This document shows positions 36,811 to 49,865 of a stretch of 64,000 nucleotides of DNA, one piece after another. Source of the DNA: Eumeta japonica. Taxonomy: Eukaryota; Arthropoda; Insecta; Lepidoptera; Psychidae. Position 1 is the first letter of the stretch. Every line of letters starts with the position of its first letter. A model generated the notes under the pieces. It saw only the letters and a list, made by a program, of their open reading frames with translations. It was not told where the DNA came from and ran no database searches. The translations under genes were made by a program, and so were the position numbers. Location: NCBI GenBank assembly GCA_005406025.1, contig BGZK01001194.1, forward strand, positions 62,001 through 126,000, written 5' to 3'.

Positions 36811-39800
36811 CTCAAATTCAAAATATCTTTATTTCATAGGCTATAATATAACACTTAAAATAAGTTATAACATTTAAAGAATGCAGTTTTACAATTATTT
36901 CCACTTTTTGTTTTCATTACAACTCGTTCGTAAGGCAGTTATCCCTCAAGAAGAAAGAGCAAGAAGTTTCAGGATAGCTCTTTTCAAACCAATTATATGA
37001 GAATATAATCATATATAAAATTATTGAGGGAAAAAACCTGTAGAAAGTCAAGTTCATTAGGTCCATTTATCTTCTAAATATTCAGTTATTATATTTGTGC
37101 AAAGTGTTGCTTAATAGACACTGTACGCGTCAAGTCACTGTTTGTTTTTTGCGTACAGTTTAGATTTCCTTTACCCATTCCTTCCCATACTACCCTCCGC
37201 ACGTAACTTTGATACCGCCTGCGACTTGAACGATAACGGTCAACCGCGCCAGACACATACGCGTCTGCTCGGTGTACTTTAAATCTACACGAGTGTAAAC
37301 ATCCCGAGTTGCTGGTGAGGACCTGCAAGGAGCCGAGGCGTTGCTCTACTCTGCGGTCTACGGGTACATGTAATTTTATTTCTCGGAACGATCTCCTGCA
37401 TTGTGCTCCAGGATCATTCCGAAACAACCAATGCGAATTGTATGTTGTAAAACGAAAATTCTGTGAACATCCGCGCCATGGCCCCAAAGCAGGATGCCAT
37501 ATGACATCAAGCTATGGAAAGAAGCAAAATAAACCAATCTGGCAGTTTGGATATAGGACAAATTTCTTATTCTTTTAATTGCAAATGCAGCAGAGCTAAG
37601 CCTTTTCGCCAACTCACCGATGTGAGGACCACACTGAAGTTTATTATCTAAAGTCAAGAACATAGTAGTGTCAAGAAGTTCTAATTCCTATTTTCTTATA
37701 AAAATAGATCCAGATCCATTTTTTACATTTGGAAGTGAGGATTTCATACATTTTGTTTTTTTTCTATTAAGAAGTAAATTATTTAGAGTAAACCATTTTA
37801 CAATTTTGAAGGTAGCCGTGTTTACATAGTCATAATTTTTTAATTTTGAATAATAAAGAGGTATTATCTGCAAACAGTACCATCTCACCACTATCCTTAA
37901 CAAGGCTTGGCAATATAAACTAAAAACAGAAACGGACCAAGGCACTCCCATGCGGACCGCGGATTTAGACGATCTCATGTTATTGACTTCGACCTTCTGA
38001 ACCTTATTAGTCAATTATGATGCCAGTAGGTCAAGTGCACGATCCGTAACTCCACAGTGATGTAGGTTCTTGATTAGTGTTTCGTAATTTACACAGTTGA
38101 ACGCCTTGGAGAGATCGAAAAACACTTCTGTCACACTCTGAGAATCCTCCTAGTTTGAAAATTTTTTCCAACAAGTCTAACACCAGCATCGAGTATTGAG
38201 CAGCCCCGTGTGAAACCGAACTGTTTTTTGGACATTAGATTATTACAATAAAAATGTAGTAGAAGGTGATATAGGTTCAACTTTGCAAAAATTTCACTTA
38301 ATGTCGGCAATATATAAGATCTAAAGAAGTGGGGTTCGATTTACTACCACCTTTGAATATGGGAACAACTTTTCTTTCTTTCGTCACATCAAGAAATATG
38401 CCATCCTCCAAACATTTATTGAAAACAAGCGCCAAGTGTGGTGCAATGCAATCAATAATGGAGTATATCATGGAGATTAGCAGTCTTTTTTATATCCAAC
38501 GACTTGAATGCCTTAACAATGTCTTCCGAATTTATATATACACTCCCCCCGATATTTACGCTCCCTTCGGTGTATCGGGACTTGTCCCTTTCAGTCATTG
38601 CGACTGGCTGAAGGTCGAGCGATGATGATGATGATGATGATTAAATTCTAAATTAATGTTAATAGACAGTATATTTTTCCTCAATAAGGATTCAGCAAAA
38701 ACGGGAGATGAATTGAGCGATTTGGTAGTCGAAATTGGAATGTCAGTAACAAATGTTTCAAAGGCTTCGGTAACTTCTATGTCTTTTTTTAGAATTTTAT
38801 CATTCATCTTAAGTTGCAAGTCAAAATGGCGACCTTTAATTTTGCCTATTTTGTTCTTTATTACACTCCAAGTTGCTTTCATTAAATTTTTGCTGTTCTT
38901 TATTTTGCTATTAATATAATTCGTTTTAGCCGCGATACAAACAAGTTTAAGAGTTTTTGAATAGTTTTTAACATATTCAGCAAATCTCTCTCTTTTATTG
39001 TATGTTCTTTTGTCATAAAGGTCTTACAATCTTTTCCTACTTTTGTATTCCCGCTGTTGCCCAATCACTGAACGATAATGACTCATTTTACTTTAATCAT
39101 TCTTGTTTGGAAAATATTGTTGTAGTCCTCTTTTATTACATGAAATATTGAGTTTACCTCACTGGAATTGTTACAACATTGTAGTTCTGGAATCTTCTGC
39201 ATGAACTTTTTTTATATATCTTTGAACCGGTATTTTAAAAGACGCTATTTGACCACTGTGGTCTGATTTTAAATTATTGATAATGTATTTCTGAAGTGGT
39301 TCAACATTTGCATACATGTTATCAAGACATGTCTTAGAAACAGATGTGATTCTTGTAGGCTCCAAATAAGGGTTTGACAGATTGTAACACCCAAAGAATT
39401 CCAGAATTCTACCGCTGTGATTGGTGACATATAATAAGTTTATGTTAAAATCATCACATATTACAATATATTTGCTTTTATTATTTATCTTATACAAGGC
39501 TACAACCATAATCGATTCAAACAATTCATAAGAAGAATGAGAGGGCCTGTATACGATTATCACAATAAACCGCTTGAGTTGCACACAGGCTATGTCCACA
39601 ACCCGCTCAGCAGAGAGGTCCACATTATTAGTTCTTTCCTTAAATTTTAGATCACTATGAATAACAATTAAAGAACCGCATTATGATGAATTGTCTCTGA
39701 TGAAGGAGCTTGCAACCTGGTGATTAGGAAAGCCAAAGAGAAGCTAACCGTTCCTGAGCCAATGTTCTGTAATACAGAGTATATCAATATTGGCACTGTC

Positions 39801-41040
39801 CATGAACAGTTCAACCTCCAGCTCCTTATTTTTCATGCCCTGAATATCCTCATGCAACGGGTTAAGAATACAATTATTTAAATTATTATTATTTCTAATC
39901 ATTACATTAGGGCGAAATTGACACAATAGTACTTTATACGATAATGTACACGACCTCCTCTAAGCCTTCTTAACAAGTAATGTATTGAAATTTAGGCGGA
40001 AGGAATCTGCAAATTTTTTTTTGCCGAGAAAACCCTGTTTATTTTAGATTACCAAGTTTGGGTCTCTCTGTCGAAGCAGCCCGTTTAAATCCTTAGAGCT
40101 CCGCACTCCAACAGAGCCTCCAGATCCAATCGAACCGCAATCACTCTTATAACTAGACTATGTTCTATTTAATAGTATAACACAATCAATATTATAGGCT
40201 AACAACTTAGCCAAATGGCGTTTAAAATATATGAATAGGAGCATCCTATCTTTACTCAGAATAAGATTAAATTAAAATACATTATATTAGCGTCACTATG
40301 ACGCCAAGTCATATTGTACATTAGGTATAAATGTAATAATGTTATAAAGATCTTTATTTTGCTTTTCCGACAAGTGCAACTTTATTTTACAAATAATTTT
40401 TTATTTGTTTTTTTTTAAATTAAATTTCCTATAGTTACAATTTAGTTGTTTTATCATTTTTTTGTGATGCCTAATAATTTTATTTATATTAATAATGTTT
40501 CTATTTTTTTTGTATTTCTTTTACCTTATTATATTATCATTTAAATTCAAACAGATTCGGTTCGTCAGGCTGTACCGTAAAATTTCAGTTTTGAATCGCA
40601 CAACTTAACTGTCTCGTCCACTTTATACATGTCCATTTCGTGTTATGTAAATTATCTGTTTGCATTCTATTGCTGTATAATTCTGCCTGAAGTGATTGAA
40701 CTTGCAGAAGGGAGTGTTCGTAATGCTCCCGACAGTCGCTTATTTCGTTGATCAGTGAGCGATCGTGCTAATCTATGAGGTCATTACACTTGATGTCTAA
40801 TTCGGCTAATTCACCATTCAATTTGGTGTTTAAAAATATAACTGATTTTTTCTCTATTTCGTGCTCACCGCGCTCGCTCGCAAGACTGTTACATGATTCT
40901 TTGGTTGTTTTTAGTTCTAGTAAGGTTGTTTTCAGTTTTTGATCCAAATTTTTTTCATTTATGCAATCAAAAATCATGCAAAGCGTAATTTTTTGTTTTG
41001 TAAAAATCAATGTAAAAGTAATGAATGATATAGTAAAGGT
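36811..41040 (-). mobile_element. CR1/Zenon-like LINE, nearly full span, degraded
   Basis: Minus strand. A coiled-coil ORF1-like segment is at 40768-41010 (many Glu/Lys/Leu, LKTTLLELKTTKESCNS). An apurinic endonuclease part follows at 39171-39926 (SANIDILCITEHWL; then IVICDDFNINLLYVTNHSG, then TSVSKTCLDNMY; KSDHSGQI). Reverse transcriptase pieces lie at about 37690-38900 (GVPWSVSV; the FADD box decayed to FADN; WFTLNNLLLNRKKTKCMK). The C-terminal region is at 37376-37663 (HIGELAKRLSSAAFAIKRI, then FHSLMSYGILLWG). The 3' end near 36811 carries AAACTCAAATTCAAAATATC. Frameshifts and stops throughout and loss of an active-site Asp make it inactive. The Zenon label is from memory of the C-terminal pattern. 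Confidence 0.85.
38621..38640. repeat. (GAT)n microsatellite
   Basis: Twenty bases of GAT repeats within the CR1/Zenon-like LINE. It interrupts the reverse transcriptase region. Confidence 0.9.
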
Positions 41041-41469
41041 TTTTTACACAAATAATTTAATATTCAAAATTGGTCATTAAATAAGAATTTCAATTAAGAA
41101 TATTTAATTATATGCGGTTTAAACTTTGCGTTATAAAAATACAATATACATTACGTTATAAATGTAACTGACTGCAACAAATTTTAATGTTAAATAAACT
41201 TTCTTTTTTACTACTGTATAGCTAACATATACGAATCAATTGATAAAAACTGAATTATAAATAAAAATTGTAGGTTATATAAAATAATACAGTGTGTACT
41301 TCTGATATAAATTCAAACAAAATTAAAAAAAATTGTGATCTCAGAGTCACATCGTATCGAAAAGCCCAAAATAATGGTGAAAATAATTTCAAAATCAAAC
41401 GATTTTAGATATAGTTTTCCTTACATTATGAACCTTAGACTGCTTAGGAATTTAAGTTTTGTGTAGACA

Positions 41470-41830
41470 TGTTCTTAGATCTTCGCATCGGCCTGACCTC
41501 CTAATAGCGAAGTCGCAGAGAGTCCTCGACCAGCTACCGGAATGGCTGGACAAGTAGCGTGTCGCCGTCAACGTCAAGAAGACGACCGCCCTACTGTCCA
41601 GCCTACAGCACACCAGCACACCATAGTCTAAGTTCCGAAGACAGAAGGTGGAGTGGTAGACTAAAGTACAGTACTAGGATGCATATATCAACTGACGCTC
41701 TCGTCAGGTCCATACCTTTGACCGTACACTGGGCTCCCAGTCCACTTAATTCCAAAGATACATAATGGCTGTACTTTCCCTGGATTAAGGTAGCCAATAA
41801 ATCCTTCGTTCTGAACCTGTATTCATACTA
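41470..41830 (+). mobile_element. Jockey-type LINE reverse transcriptase fragment
   Basis: Plus strand. Reads QRVLDQLPEWLDK, a stop, then RVAVNVKKTTALLSSLQHT (about 41515-41610) and a decayed VEW.TKV continuation. This is the thumb region of Jockey-clade reverse transcriptase (WLDKWRVAVN.KKT.ALL). Only about 350 bases survive, with stops. Confidence 0.7.
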
Positions 41831-41859
41831 TAAGAACGTATAAGACTGCAAGAAAACAA

Positions 41860-42022
41860 TAGAAAAGTGACGGAACACCGCTTTAACTTTTTAATTTTCT
41901 TTTTTAAGAACGTCATCTATTTAATGGTATCAAAACTAGTCAGATACAAATAGCACAACCAAAGTGATTTTACTGCAACTTTCTACTTATAAAATACGAA
42001 AAGACTTTTTGCTCGACCTAGT
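41860..42022 (-). mobile_element. Mariner 5' end fragment (same family as 56820-57326)
   Basis: On the minus strand it begins TACTAGGTCGAGCAAAAAGT then CTTTTCG, and matches about 150 bases of the 5' end of the mariner at 57160-57326 (shared CATTAAATA.ATGACGTT and TTGGTTGT.CT.TTTGTA). No coding part remains. Confidence 0.7.
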
Positions 42023-44708
42023 AGATAGCTTTTATCGATCTCGGACCGGATCTAATTATGTCGCGACCACGTGTGCCCAACGGGTCATATTATGTCATAT
42101 TTCCCCATCTCTGGACTAGGCGTTCGCTGCGTGGTTGACGCATAACTCAAAGTAGCATTAGCTCAGCTCCCTTTGACGTGTGTGGAAGGTTAATTGCACA
42201 TGGCTTATCGCACACCGACGCTGGGATCAGTTTTCACAAACTACTAAGGCGATCAAAATATGCCTGTATAGAATTGCTCACCAAACTATCCTTGGCTTTC
42301 TCAATCTGTTTTAGAAATGAGATCAAAAAAGTTTGAAAACTAAGGCATCGAGAGAGAAAAAGTAGTGCAGTGGAGCGGTATCGTTTCTTTAATGTCGCTT
42401 TTTAAACGGCGTGAAGCGTTATAATTGTATACCTATTACCTGTAATAGATGTCGATGGGTAACGACAGAGGTTGTGTTCGCGACGCGGTATTATGTCCCG
42501 CTACCGCGGCCCACATGCGACCACCGTGATTAATGGGGTGGCGACGACACGGAAACCCTTTCGTTCTAGATGGTCTAGTCGCAGACAATTCGACATGCCG
42601 TAAAAGAACACTAGACGAGTGTCGTGGAGTCAACTAAGGACTCTATCGTTGAATCACCGCCTCCGGTAAGCTTCCATTGATGACGTCATTATTAAAATAA
42701 CGATACATGGCCTAAGCGCAGATTTATATCATATACAATAAGATTATATGGGACGAGTCAAATTTAATTATAATAAGTGTTCGCTTATTCTACGGTTTTA
42801 AAATGTTTTGAACGTAACTTCAGCTATTTTTAAGGAACTGATAATTAAAAGTGTAAATAAATTGCAAATGTCAAACAAATACATTAACTAAATACAGTAG
42901 TAATGAAAACTGCTTGATTAGTTGAAAATATGATTCATATTTGTCATAATTTAACATAATTTAAAATGCAATAAGAAATGTATATTTTTATCGCAATGAA
43001 ACGTCCAATTGTACCATAACACCCGACTCCGGCGCGCGCGCACCATATCTTACGACGAAAGTTACGATTACGCACACACCGTATCGAACGAGAGGCATCC
43101 CGCTAACTATTCGTCATTATTCAAATTTTCGCTGTGCCAGTTGCCCGATTGTTCCGGCCTCTGGGTTTTGCCCTATTTCCTTAAGCTCTGAAATTACGAT
43201 TGATCCGACCGAGATGAGCGCCGGTCATCCGTGGACGATGCCCGTGCGAACGCTCCGTTACGCGGCCGCTCGGCAGTGCCGGCGGTGGCGACGACATCGG
43301 CGAAGTGTCGCCGACCGCAGAATCCACTAAACACGGAAGCGAGTCATTTGACTGTTTTATGTGTCACCTTGCCCGCGAGAAAGCATCGGCAACGCGGCAC
43401 GTCCTACGGCGAAGTTACTGTACGAAATTTTTGGAGCGTCATACCGCGAATATTTTATTATTTTGTTTATTACGATTGTTTGATAACGATACTGTTACGT
43501 TTTATCTCATACCTTTTCTAGTTTTTGTTTATACTTTCTTATGTACATTGTTCTTAACTGGGTTATTAGGATTCCTTGCCTTAACCTTATCGTTGACATA
43601 ACTTTGTTCGTCTGTCTGAGACAAATTTTAAGTAATTAATAAGAATGAGATAGGGACTCAAAATTCACTTAATATGTGTGATTCGTTGATTTATATCAAT
43701 AGACTTTATAAATTAAAATTTTTATTGAATTTTTTAAATCGTTTTGTTGTAGGGTTATTACCCTAGGGAAAACGGAAGAATAATATATATATTTTTAATT
43801 TGTATTTATAAAAAATATATGAATATAGTTTAGTAAATAGTAGTCTAACCTAATTACTTTTAAAAAAAATATATTATCAGGTTGATCACGAAGATAGCTT
43901 TATAAGTACTTGTTTAAGTATATAAAAGAAGAATTATGAGTAATCCAAGTAAAAGCTTTTCTACCTGTCAACTGTTAACAGCATTTGACGTAAAAAACTA
44001 CCTCATAAAATACAAAGTTGCATTTGTGCAACCCATATAACGGGTTTAATCCAAGACGAGGTTATTAGGCCGTAATCTGCACGCTCGCCCAAAGCGCGCT
44101 AAGAACTTCAACTTATGAAGGTGCCGGTGGAAAGTTGTCCGATACTTTCCGATCTCGTACAATAAGATTGTTAAATAATTTAAATCAACCTAAAATAACT
44201 TTTTTACAGCGAGAATTTCACAAGAATTAATGTCGTTTGCAATCGGCGGTTGTAAAAGTCCGCCTCCCGCCTCAGCACCGACTTAAAAATTTACAACTTA
44301 AGTCTTATTTATTTAATATGGTCATATATAAGACTGATGAGATAATGCTAAATAAATAATATCCAAATGTGATCGGTGAGCAGATGTTTTAGGAAATATT
44401 GTATATTAATACATTGTCGTCATCTCTACAAAAATATATTATTCTCGTCTTCTCAAAAAATGCCACTACGTGCTCGTTAATGAAATTACAGCACGAGCGC
44501 TTTGTAGTAACGAGCGACTGAGTATTTTAATATTAGATAATTTACTGTTTTGGTAGAAATATGAATATGCCTGTTGGAACACTCAGTTTTTAATACCATA
44601 ACAAATAATATGGACATATTGTATCACGTTCGATATGTCTAGTTACACAATTACTATGTACTTGACCAGCATCGATGGTCCTAGTACAGTTATGTACTTC
44701 AGAAACGC
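42023..44708. other. No gene recognised; CpG-rich patches
   Basis: Patches at 42450-42640 and 43010-43440 are GC-richer. A 98-codon plus frame at 43305-43601 has a hydrophobic C-terminus, but nothing identifies it and no splice or repeat evidence supports it. The rest is AT-rich. Confidence 0.35.
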
Positions 44709-44716
44709 ATTGTAAC

Positions 44717-44914
44717 CAGTGGCGGCGCTTGGCGTCGGCGACGTCGGCGACCGCCGACACCCTCGCGCCTGAAGGGGCCTCGCAAACAAAAAAGTTTTGC
44801 CTACAAGTTATTAAAAAGAGGCCTCGCAAAAAAAGTTTTGCCTACAAGTTATTAAAAAGAGGCCTCGCAAACCTGATGTCGCCGACGTCAACGAGTGGTG
44901 TAGCGCCGCCACTG
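44717..44914. mobile_element. hAT-type MITE with 8-bp target duplication
   Basis: A 198-bp element. It begins CAGTGGCGGCGCT and ends with the exact reverse complement AGCGCCGCCACTG, a 13-bp terminal inverted repeat. Directly outside both ends is ATTGTAAC (44709-44716 and 44915-44922), a perfect 8-bp target site duplication. CAGTGGCG ends and 8-bp duplications are diagnostic of the hAT superfamily. Inside, a GGCCTCGCAAA-led unit recurs at 44776, 44820 and 44861 (spacing 44 and 41). No coding capacity, so it must have moved with a transposase made elsewhere. Confidence 0.93.
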
Positions 44915-45599
44915 ATTGTAACTAACGCTGTAGTTTTAGTGGTCACTCATGTAGTTAAATACTATATAAACACTTTTCTCCTCCTCGGTAGAATTTACAA
45001 TTAGATCGGATTTTTTAAATTATTTCCATTAAATTTTTGTCAGTTTATCGATTTTATTTTGCATTGGCGTACCTTATCTCACATATTCATGTCACTTTGT
45101 TGAGTCAAATTTCTCCTGACTCTTAAGGCATACGTTTCCATATTTTTTTTATTTCTCTAGAAATTGAAAAAAAAGGGGAGTAAACTTTTAAACTACCACT
45201 CGGGATAAGAGAAACCAGATAAATAATTATTACATTTGATTACAGGTGACTTTCCCGTTCGTAACACAATTTTTTTATTAATTGTCCTATCACTCTACTC
45301 TTAATACATACGTTGCCTACATTGACTGATCTATTGAGGCACGATTTGAAAATTTGTTAATCTGTAAAATAGTTCAAATACACTGAAGGTGTTTCATGAG
45401 TAATGTCGGTTTTCATAATTGAAATTCATACACTTTTTTTATACATGTCAGAACTAGTAATGACAATTCTTTAGTTCTATAAAAATTCTAACAGTGTTTA
45501 TTTTTTTTTTGTTGATACTGTCTGTGTTAATTGAAGGGGCAAGACGTTTTGATAATAAGACGTATGGAGTGCGATAAACATAAAATCCGTTTATTTTTA

Positions 45600-46600
45600 A
45601 GATATCATTGAAGATAAAAATTTAAAGCAGCCGCTACATGGAGAATATGTGAAATTGAAGATATAAAAGAAGATACAGTCAATGAGCGAACAGCACAGTG
45701 TTGGTTTAATTGTTTTAATAATGCAAATTTGACGCTGGTGAATCGTTCGCGTTCTGGTCTGTATGGGATATTGAGGCTACAAAGGAACCAGCAGAAAACC
45801 AATCTAGTACCAGAAATCGCCGATTATCGCAGTCCCTTGGATCTTCTAGAAATACCATACATCGCCACCTAAAATCATTGGATGAGACGTTCAAATTTGT
45901 CGAATGAGTTAAGCGAAATTCAAACGAAATGCCGAGTAGAAGTCCTTGCCTTGTCGAAAGATGATCGTTGTAGTAAACACAATATTATTTGCGATGAAAA
46001 ACAGATTTTTCTAAGCAATCTAAACATGCAAAATTAGTGATAAGACAAAGGATAATTTAGTTAGTAAGGCCATCGCAAAAAAAGGTCGATTCGAGTCGAA
46101 GGTGTTGTTGTGTCTCTGATGGAATTATGAATGTTTAGTGCTCTTTGATATGATTGCAGATGGTCGAACTATCACTGCTGAGATGCATATCGTTGACAGC
46201 TGACACGAATGTATTAGTTTATCTCAGAAATATCCAAGCTCTTTAAACCGAAAATAGGTGCTCTTACAACGTTACAATGTTAGATCACATACTATAAAAG
46301 GTATGCAACATAAGATCGGAGAATTTGGTGGTATTATATTCTACCACATCCAGTATTTAGTTCGGACCTTGTACCGTCAGATCACCATTTACAGATTCAT
46401 GGCGAAATTTTTTTTTATGAAAAAAATTTAAGCCTCAATGCGATGTTGAAAATGTATTGCGGTAATTAATGGCATCTAAGCCCAAGGAATTGTTTTATCG
46501 AGAACTCAGAGAGTTTGATGAACGTTGGGTTAAAACCATAGAATACGATAGGCTATACTTAAAATGTTAACTTTTTTTTCTTTGGTTATTAAAAAAATAT
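45600..46600 (+). mobile_element. Mariner-family transposon remnant (2)
   Basis: Plus strand. An N-terminal part reads TVNERTAQCWFNCFNNANLT then NRSRSG (about 45675-45755). Then LGSSRNTIHRHLKSLDETFK (about 45838) gives the second helix-turn-helix. The second catalytic block is decayed: VLLQRYNVRSHTIKG (about 46260) has Tyr where the family has the catalytic Asp. The end resembles the C-terminal SPKEFYER-type tail. Frame changes and stops throughout, so it is inactive. Confidence 0.8.
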
Positions 46601-47199
46601 AATGGACATTAAAAACCGAAATTATTTATGTCATCCTTTACTTTGATAGTTAAAAAATAAACACATAAATTCGATATTTGCATAACCAATGCTGCATGGT
46701 GACATAAAAATTGGTACACAAGTTAATTGTTTTCTTTATTCATTTTTATAAACCTCTTCTCATTTTATCAAGTTTTCCTTTAATTTCTTCCGTAATGATT
46801 CGTATCTCGTTAAAACGTAATGTGTTAACTTTTTATTGTACACTTTTTTTTATATATTTGTCTTATATCTTAGTTAATTACATCTTTTTTATTCTAGTTT
46901 TCGATAGAGTTATTCGTGTCTTCACCTGATACTACAATTGAGGAAGAACTGTGACCGCAACGGCCGCCAGTCACGGTAGAAATTATAAATTATATTATTT
47001 ACTTAAGGTGTTTTTTTTAACATCTCCCTTGATATATAATAAAACTTAATGTTTGATAAGCCATTTTGGAGACTATTTTTCCCCTTTAATGATGAATAAT
47101 AAGTTCAGATAAATTGTATTTTATTACCTTTATAATTGGAATTTTAATACATGTATTTAAATAGTAACACCGAGGGGACAAAGATTGCACCCTCAAAAG

Positions 47200-49829
47200 T
47201 TTAAATATAAAGAGTTAGACGTTAAGAAAGCATTCATCACCAAACAAGGATACCAATTACAAAGGCAAAAAAAAGAGTAAATATACGTGCAATTACAATT
47301 TACAAGACAATAATTAATTATTGTCAAATAACTAATTAATTAATACAAGAACATTAAAATTACATGAATCATTATTGAAATTTGAAAATGCATTGGAAAC
47401 GATTAACTCGGACATTATAGGATAGAATGAGATTCGAAGAGAAGATGAACAAATTGAAGAATATGATAACAACATATTATGTTACAAAAATGAAATGGCA
47501 GGCCTATACGAAATAGGTTTCATGGTCAAAAAATATCTTATAAAAGACATAATTGAGTTTCGGGAAATTTCTAACAGAATCGCTATTTTAAATATTAAAC
47601 TTGTGGCTATAAATAACCAACTCCATTTATTTAAATATATGCGCCAATGGAGGTTTCCAAAGAAGAAATTAAAAACGATTTTTGTATCAAATTCAACAAA
47701 ATCTTGACAAATTTGTACAAAACCGTCATCATAATGAGCGACTTCAATGGACAAATTGGAAAAAGATTAGCAAATGAAGACAAAATACTTGGTCTTTATA
47801 CAACCGGGACAAGAAATATCAACGGCCAAAATTTTATACATTTTGCATTGGAAAACAATTTACACATTATGAACAGTTATTTAAAACGTAAAGACAGTAT
47901 AAAATGGACATGGCCATCACCCAATGGTAAGACAAGTAAAGACAAACTAGGACCACAAGCAAGGTATTTAATAGATCAAAGGAGAAACCTATACAAAGAT
48001 CGAAAAAATGACAAACAGGAAACAGTGAATATAAGTAAATAAATAAATCTCCAAATACGCAAATATACATAAAAACAGGGACTGACACAACAAACTACCA
48101 TATAAAAAAAATAAGGCGGCATTAAAAAAGCGTATTAGAATCTAAGAGAAAGTTCAAACTGGATCGATAACATGCCACATCGAAAAAGTAAGAAGATTAA
48201 GACAAATATAATAGAAATTTTATTTATATAATAGAAAACATTTCCCGATTCTTTACCAAATAATACTCGATGGCGAAGCAGACGAAGAAATTCCATGTAT
48301 AATGAAGAAGGAAGTCAAGAAAACTATAAAATCACAAAAAGAAGAAAAGCTCCAGGAGAAGATTCCATATCTAACGAACTGATGATGGGAACATTAGCAA
48401 AAACACTGAACACCCTCACGGATCTATTCATTGAAATATCACACACCGAATATATTCCCTGTCAATGGACTACATCGACTATTATACTACTCCATAAAAA
48501 GGGACGGAAATCGACGACATTAATAATTACAGACCCATTAGCTTGGTGTCCAGTATATACAATATATTCTCTAAAATTCTTTTAGAGTATTTAACAAAAA
48601 CATTTGATGGAAATCAACGAAAGGAACAAGCTGGATTTCGAAGTGACTTTTACCGTTTCGAAGTGGAGTTAGATCATATCCATACTATAAAACAAGTACT
48701 TCAAAACTGCAATGAATACAATATCACTTGTTACTTGGATTCGTGGTCTATAATAAAGCATTTAACTCCTTAAAACGCAGAGAGTGAACACAAAATACAT
48801 ATGTCTAATTAAAAATATTTATAAAGATATGACAGCAAAAAGATGGACAGAAAAAGTTGGAGAACGATATTCTGTTAAACGGGGAGCCAAACAAGGAAAT
48901 CTATTATCGTCAAAACTTTTCTCGGCAGTCCTGGAATATGTCTTTAGACATCTCGAATGGGACATACATGGAAGAAGTGTCAAAGGAAAGCTATTAAGTC
49001 ACTTGAGATTTGCAAACAACTTGATACTTATTACACGGGACTCAAATAGCCTGCAAGAAATACTCAAACAACTTTTAACCGAGAGTGATAAAGTCGGCCT
49101 GCCGATAATCACTGTTAAAACCAAAGTAATGTCCAATGCTGTAAAAGTCCCGATTCTCATCAATGGCACCATAATAGAATATGTGAAGGAGTATATGCAT
49201 CTCGGCAAATAATGTCTCCAAAGGATCAGACAATAAAAGAAATTAACAACCGAATTATCTTGGCCTGGAAAAATACTTGTCTTTAAAAGAAATTTTGGAA
49301 AACCCTCACGTGCCCCTCAAAAATAAGACAAACATAGTGGGCTTCTGTATTCTGCCCATTATGACATATGGTTGCCAAACTTGGAGCATGACAGAACATA
49401 ATATACGAAAACTAAAGACTCGTCGACACAGTATGGAGCGAAGCCTACTTAACATAAAACTAAAACACAAAATAAAGCTATAAATGATACGAAAAAGTAC
49501 TAAAATTACAGGTATAACATACTGTGTCAAAACCCTGAAATGGAAGTGGGCAGGGCACGTGATGAGACGCAAAAAAGACAAATGGGCTAAAGACGCCATA
49601 GAGTGGTTGTCCGAGTGATCACAAAAGACAGGAAGAGAGAAAAACAGCGTCATAGATGGAAGGACGACATTACAAAAATAGCAGGCGTTGATTACATGGA
49701 CAAGGAAGGCACAAAATCGTATGCTATAGCAAGCTGTAGGAGAGGCCTATGCTAAAAGACAATCTTCATGTAATCGGTGACAAATAAAATATAGTAATTT
49801 GAAAATATTTATGATTGTAAAATAAAGGC

Positions 49830-49863
<34 letters not shown>

Positions 49864-49865
49864 GG
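47200..49865 (+). mobile_element. RTE-clade LINE, degraded, with TTA tail
   Basis: Plus strand, about 2.6 kb. Endonuclease: RREDEQIEEYDNNILCYKNE, then VIIMSDFNGQIGKRL (usual GDFN changed to SDFN) and KWTWPSPNGKTSKD (about 47440-47945). Reverse transcriptase: RRKAPGEDSISNELM (about 48336), QAGFRS...DHIHTIKQVLQ (about 48628-48705), GAKQGNLLSSKLFSAVLEYV (about 48883) and a decayed active box LRFANNLILI (about 49003). C-terminal: CILPIMTYGCQTWSM (about 49347) and LKWKWAGHVMRRKKD near 49538. It ends in (TTA)n, as RTE elements end in short tandem repeats. Several frameshifts and the lost FADD box show it is dead. Confidence 0.9.
49832..49863. repeat. (TTA)n microsatellite, LINE 3' tail
   Basis: About 32 bases of TTA repeat directly after AAATAAAGGC at the end of the RTE LINE. 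It most likely marks the 3' tail of that insertion. Confidence 0.9.

Noticed and set aside
43305..43601. 98-codon frame with hydrophobic C-terminus
   Set aside because: AT-rich DNA often yields Phe/Leu runs. No start context, family match or conservation evidence is visible.
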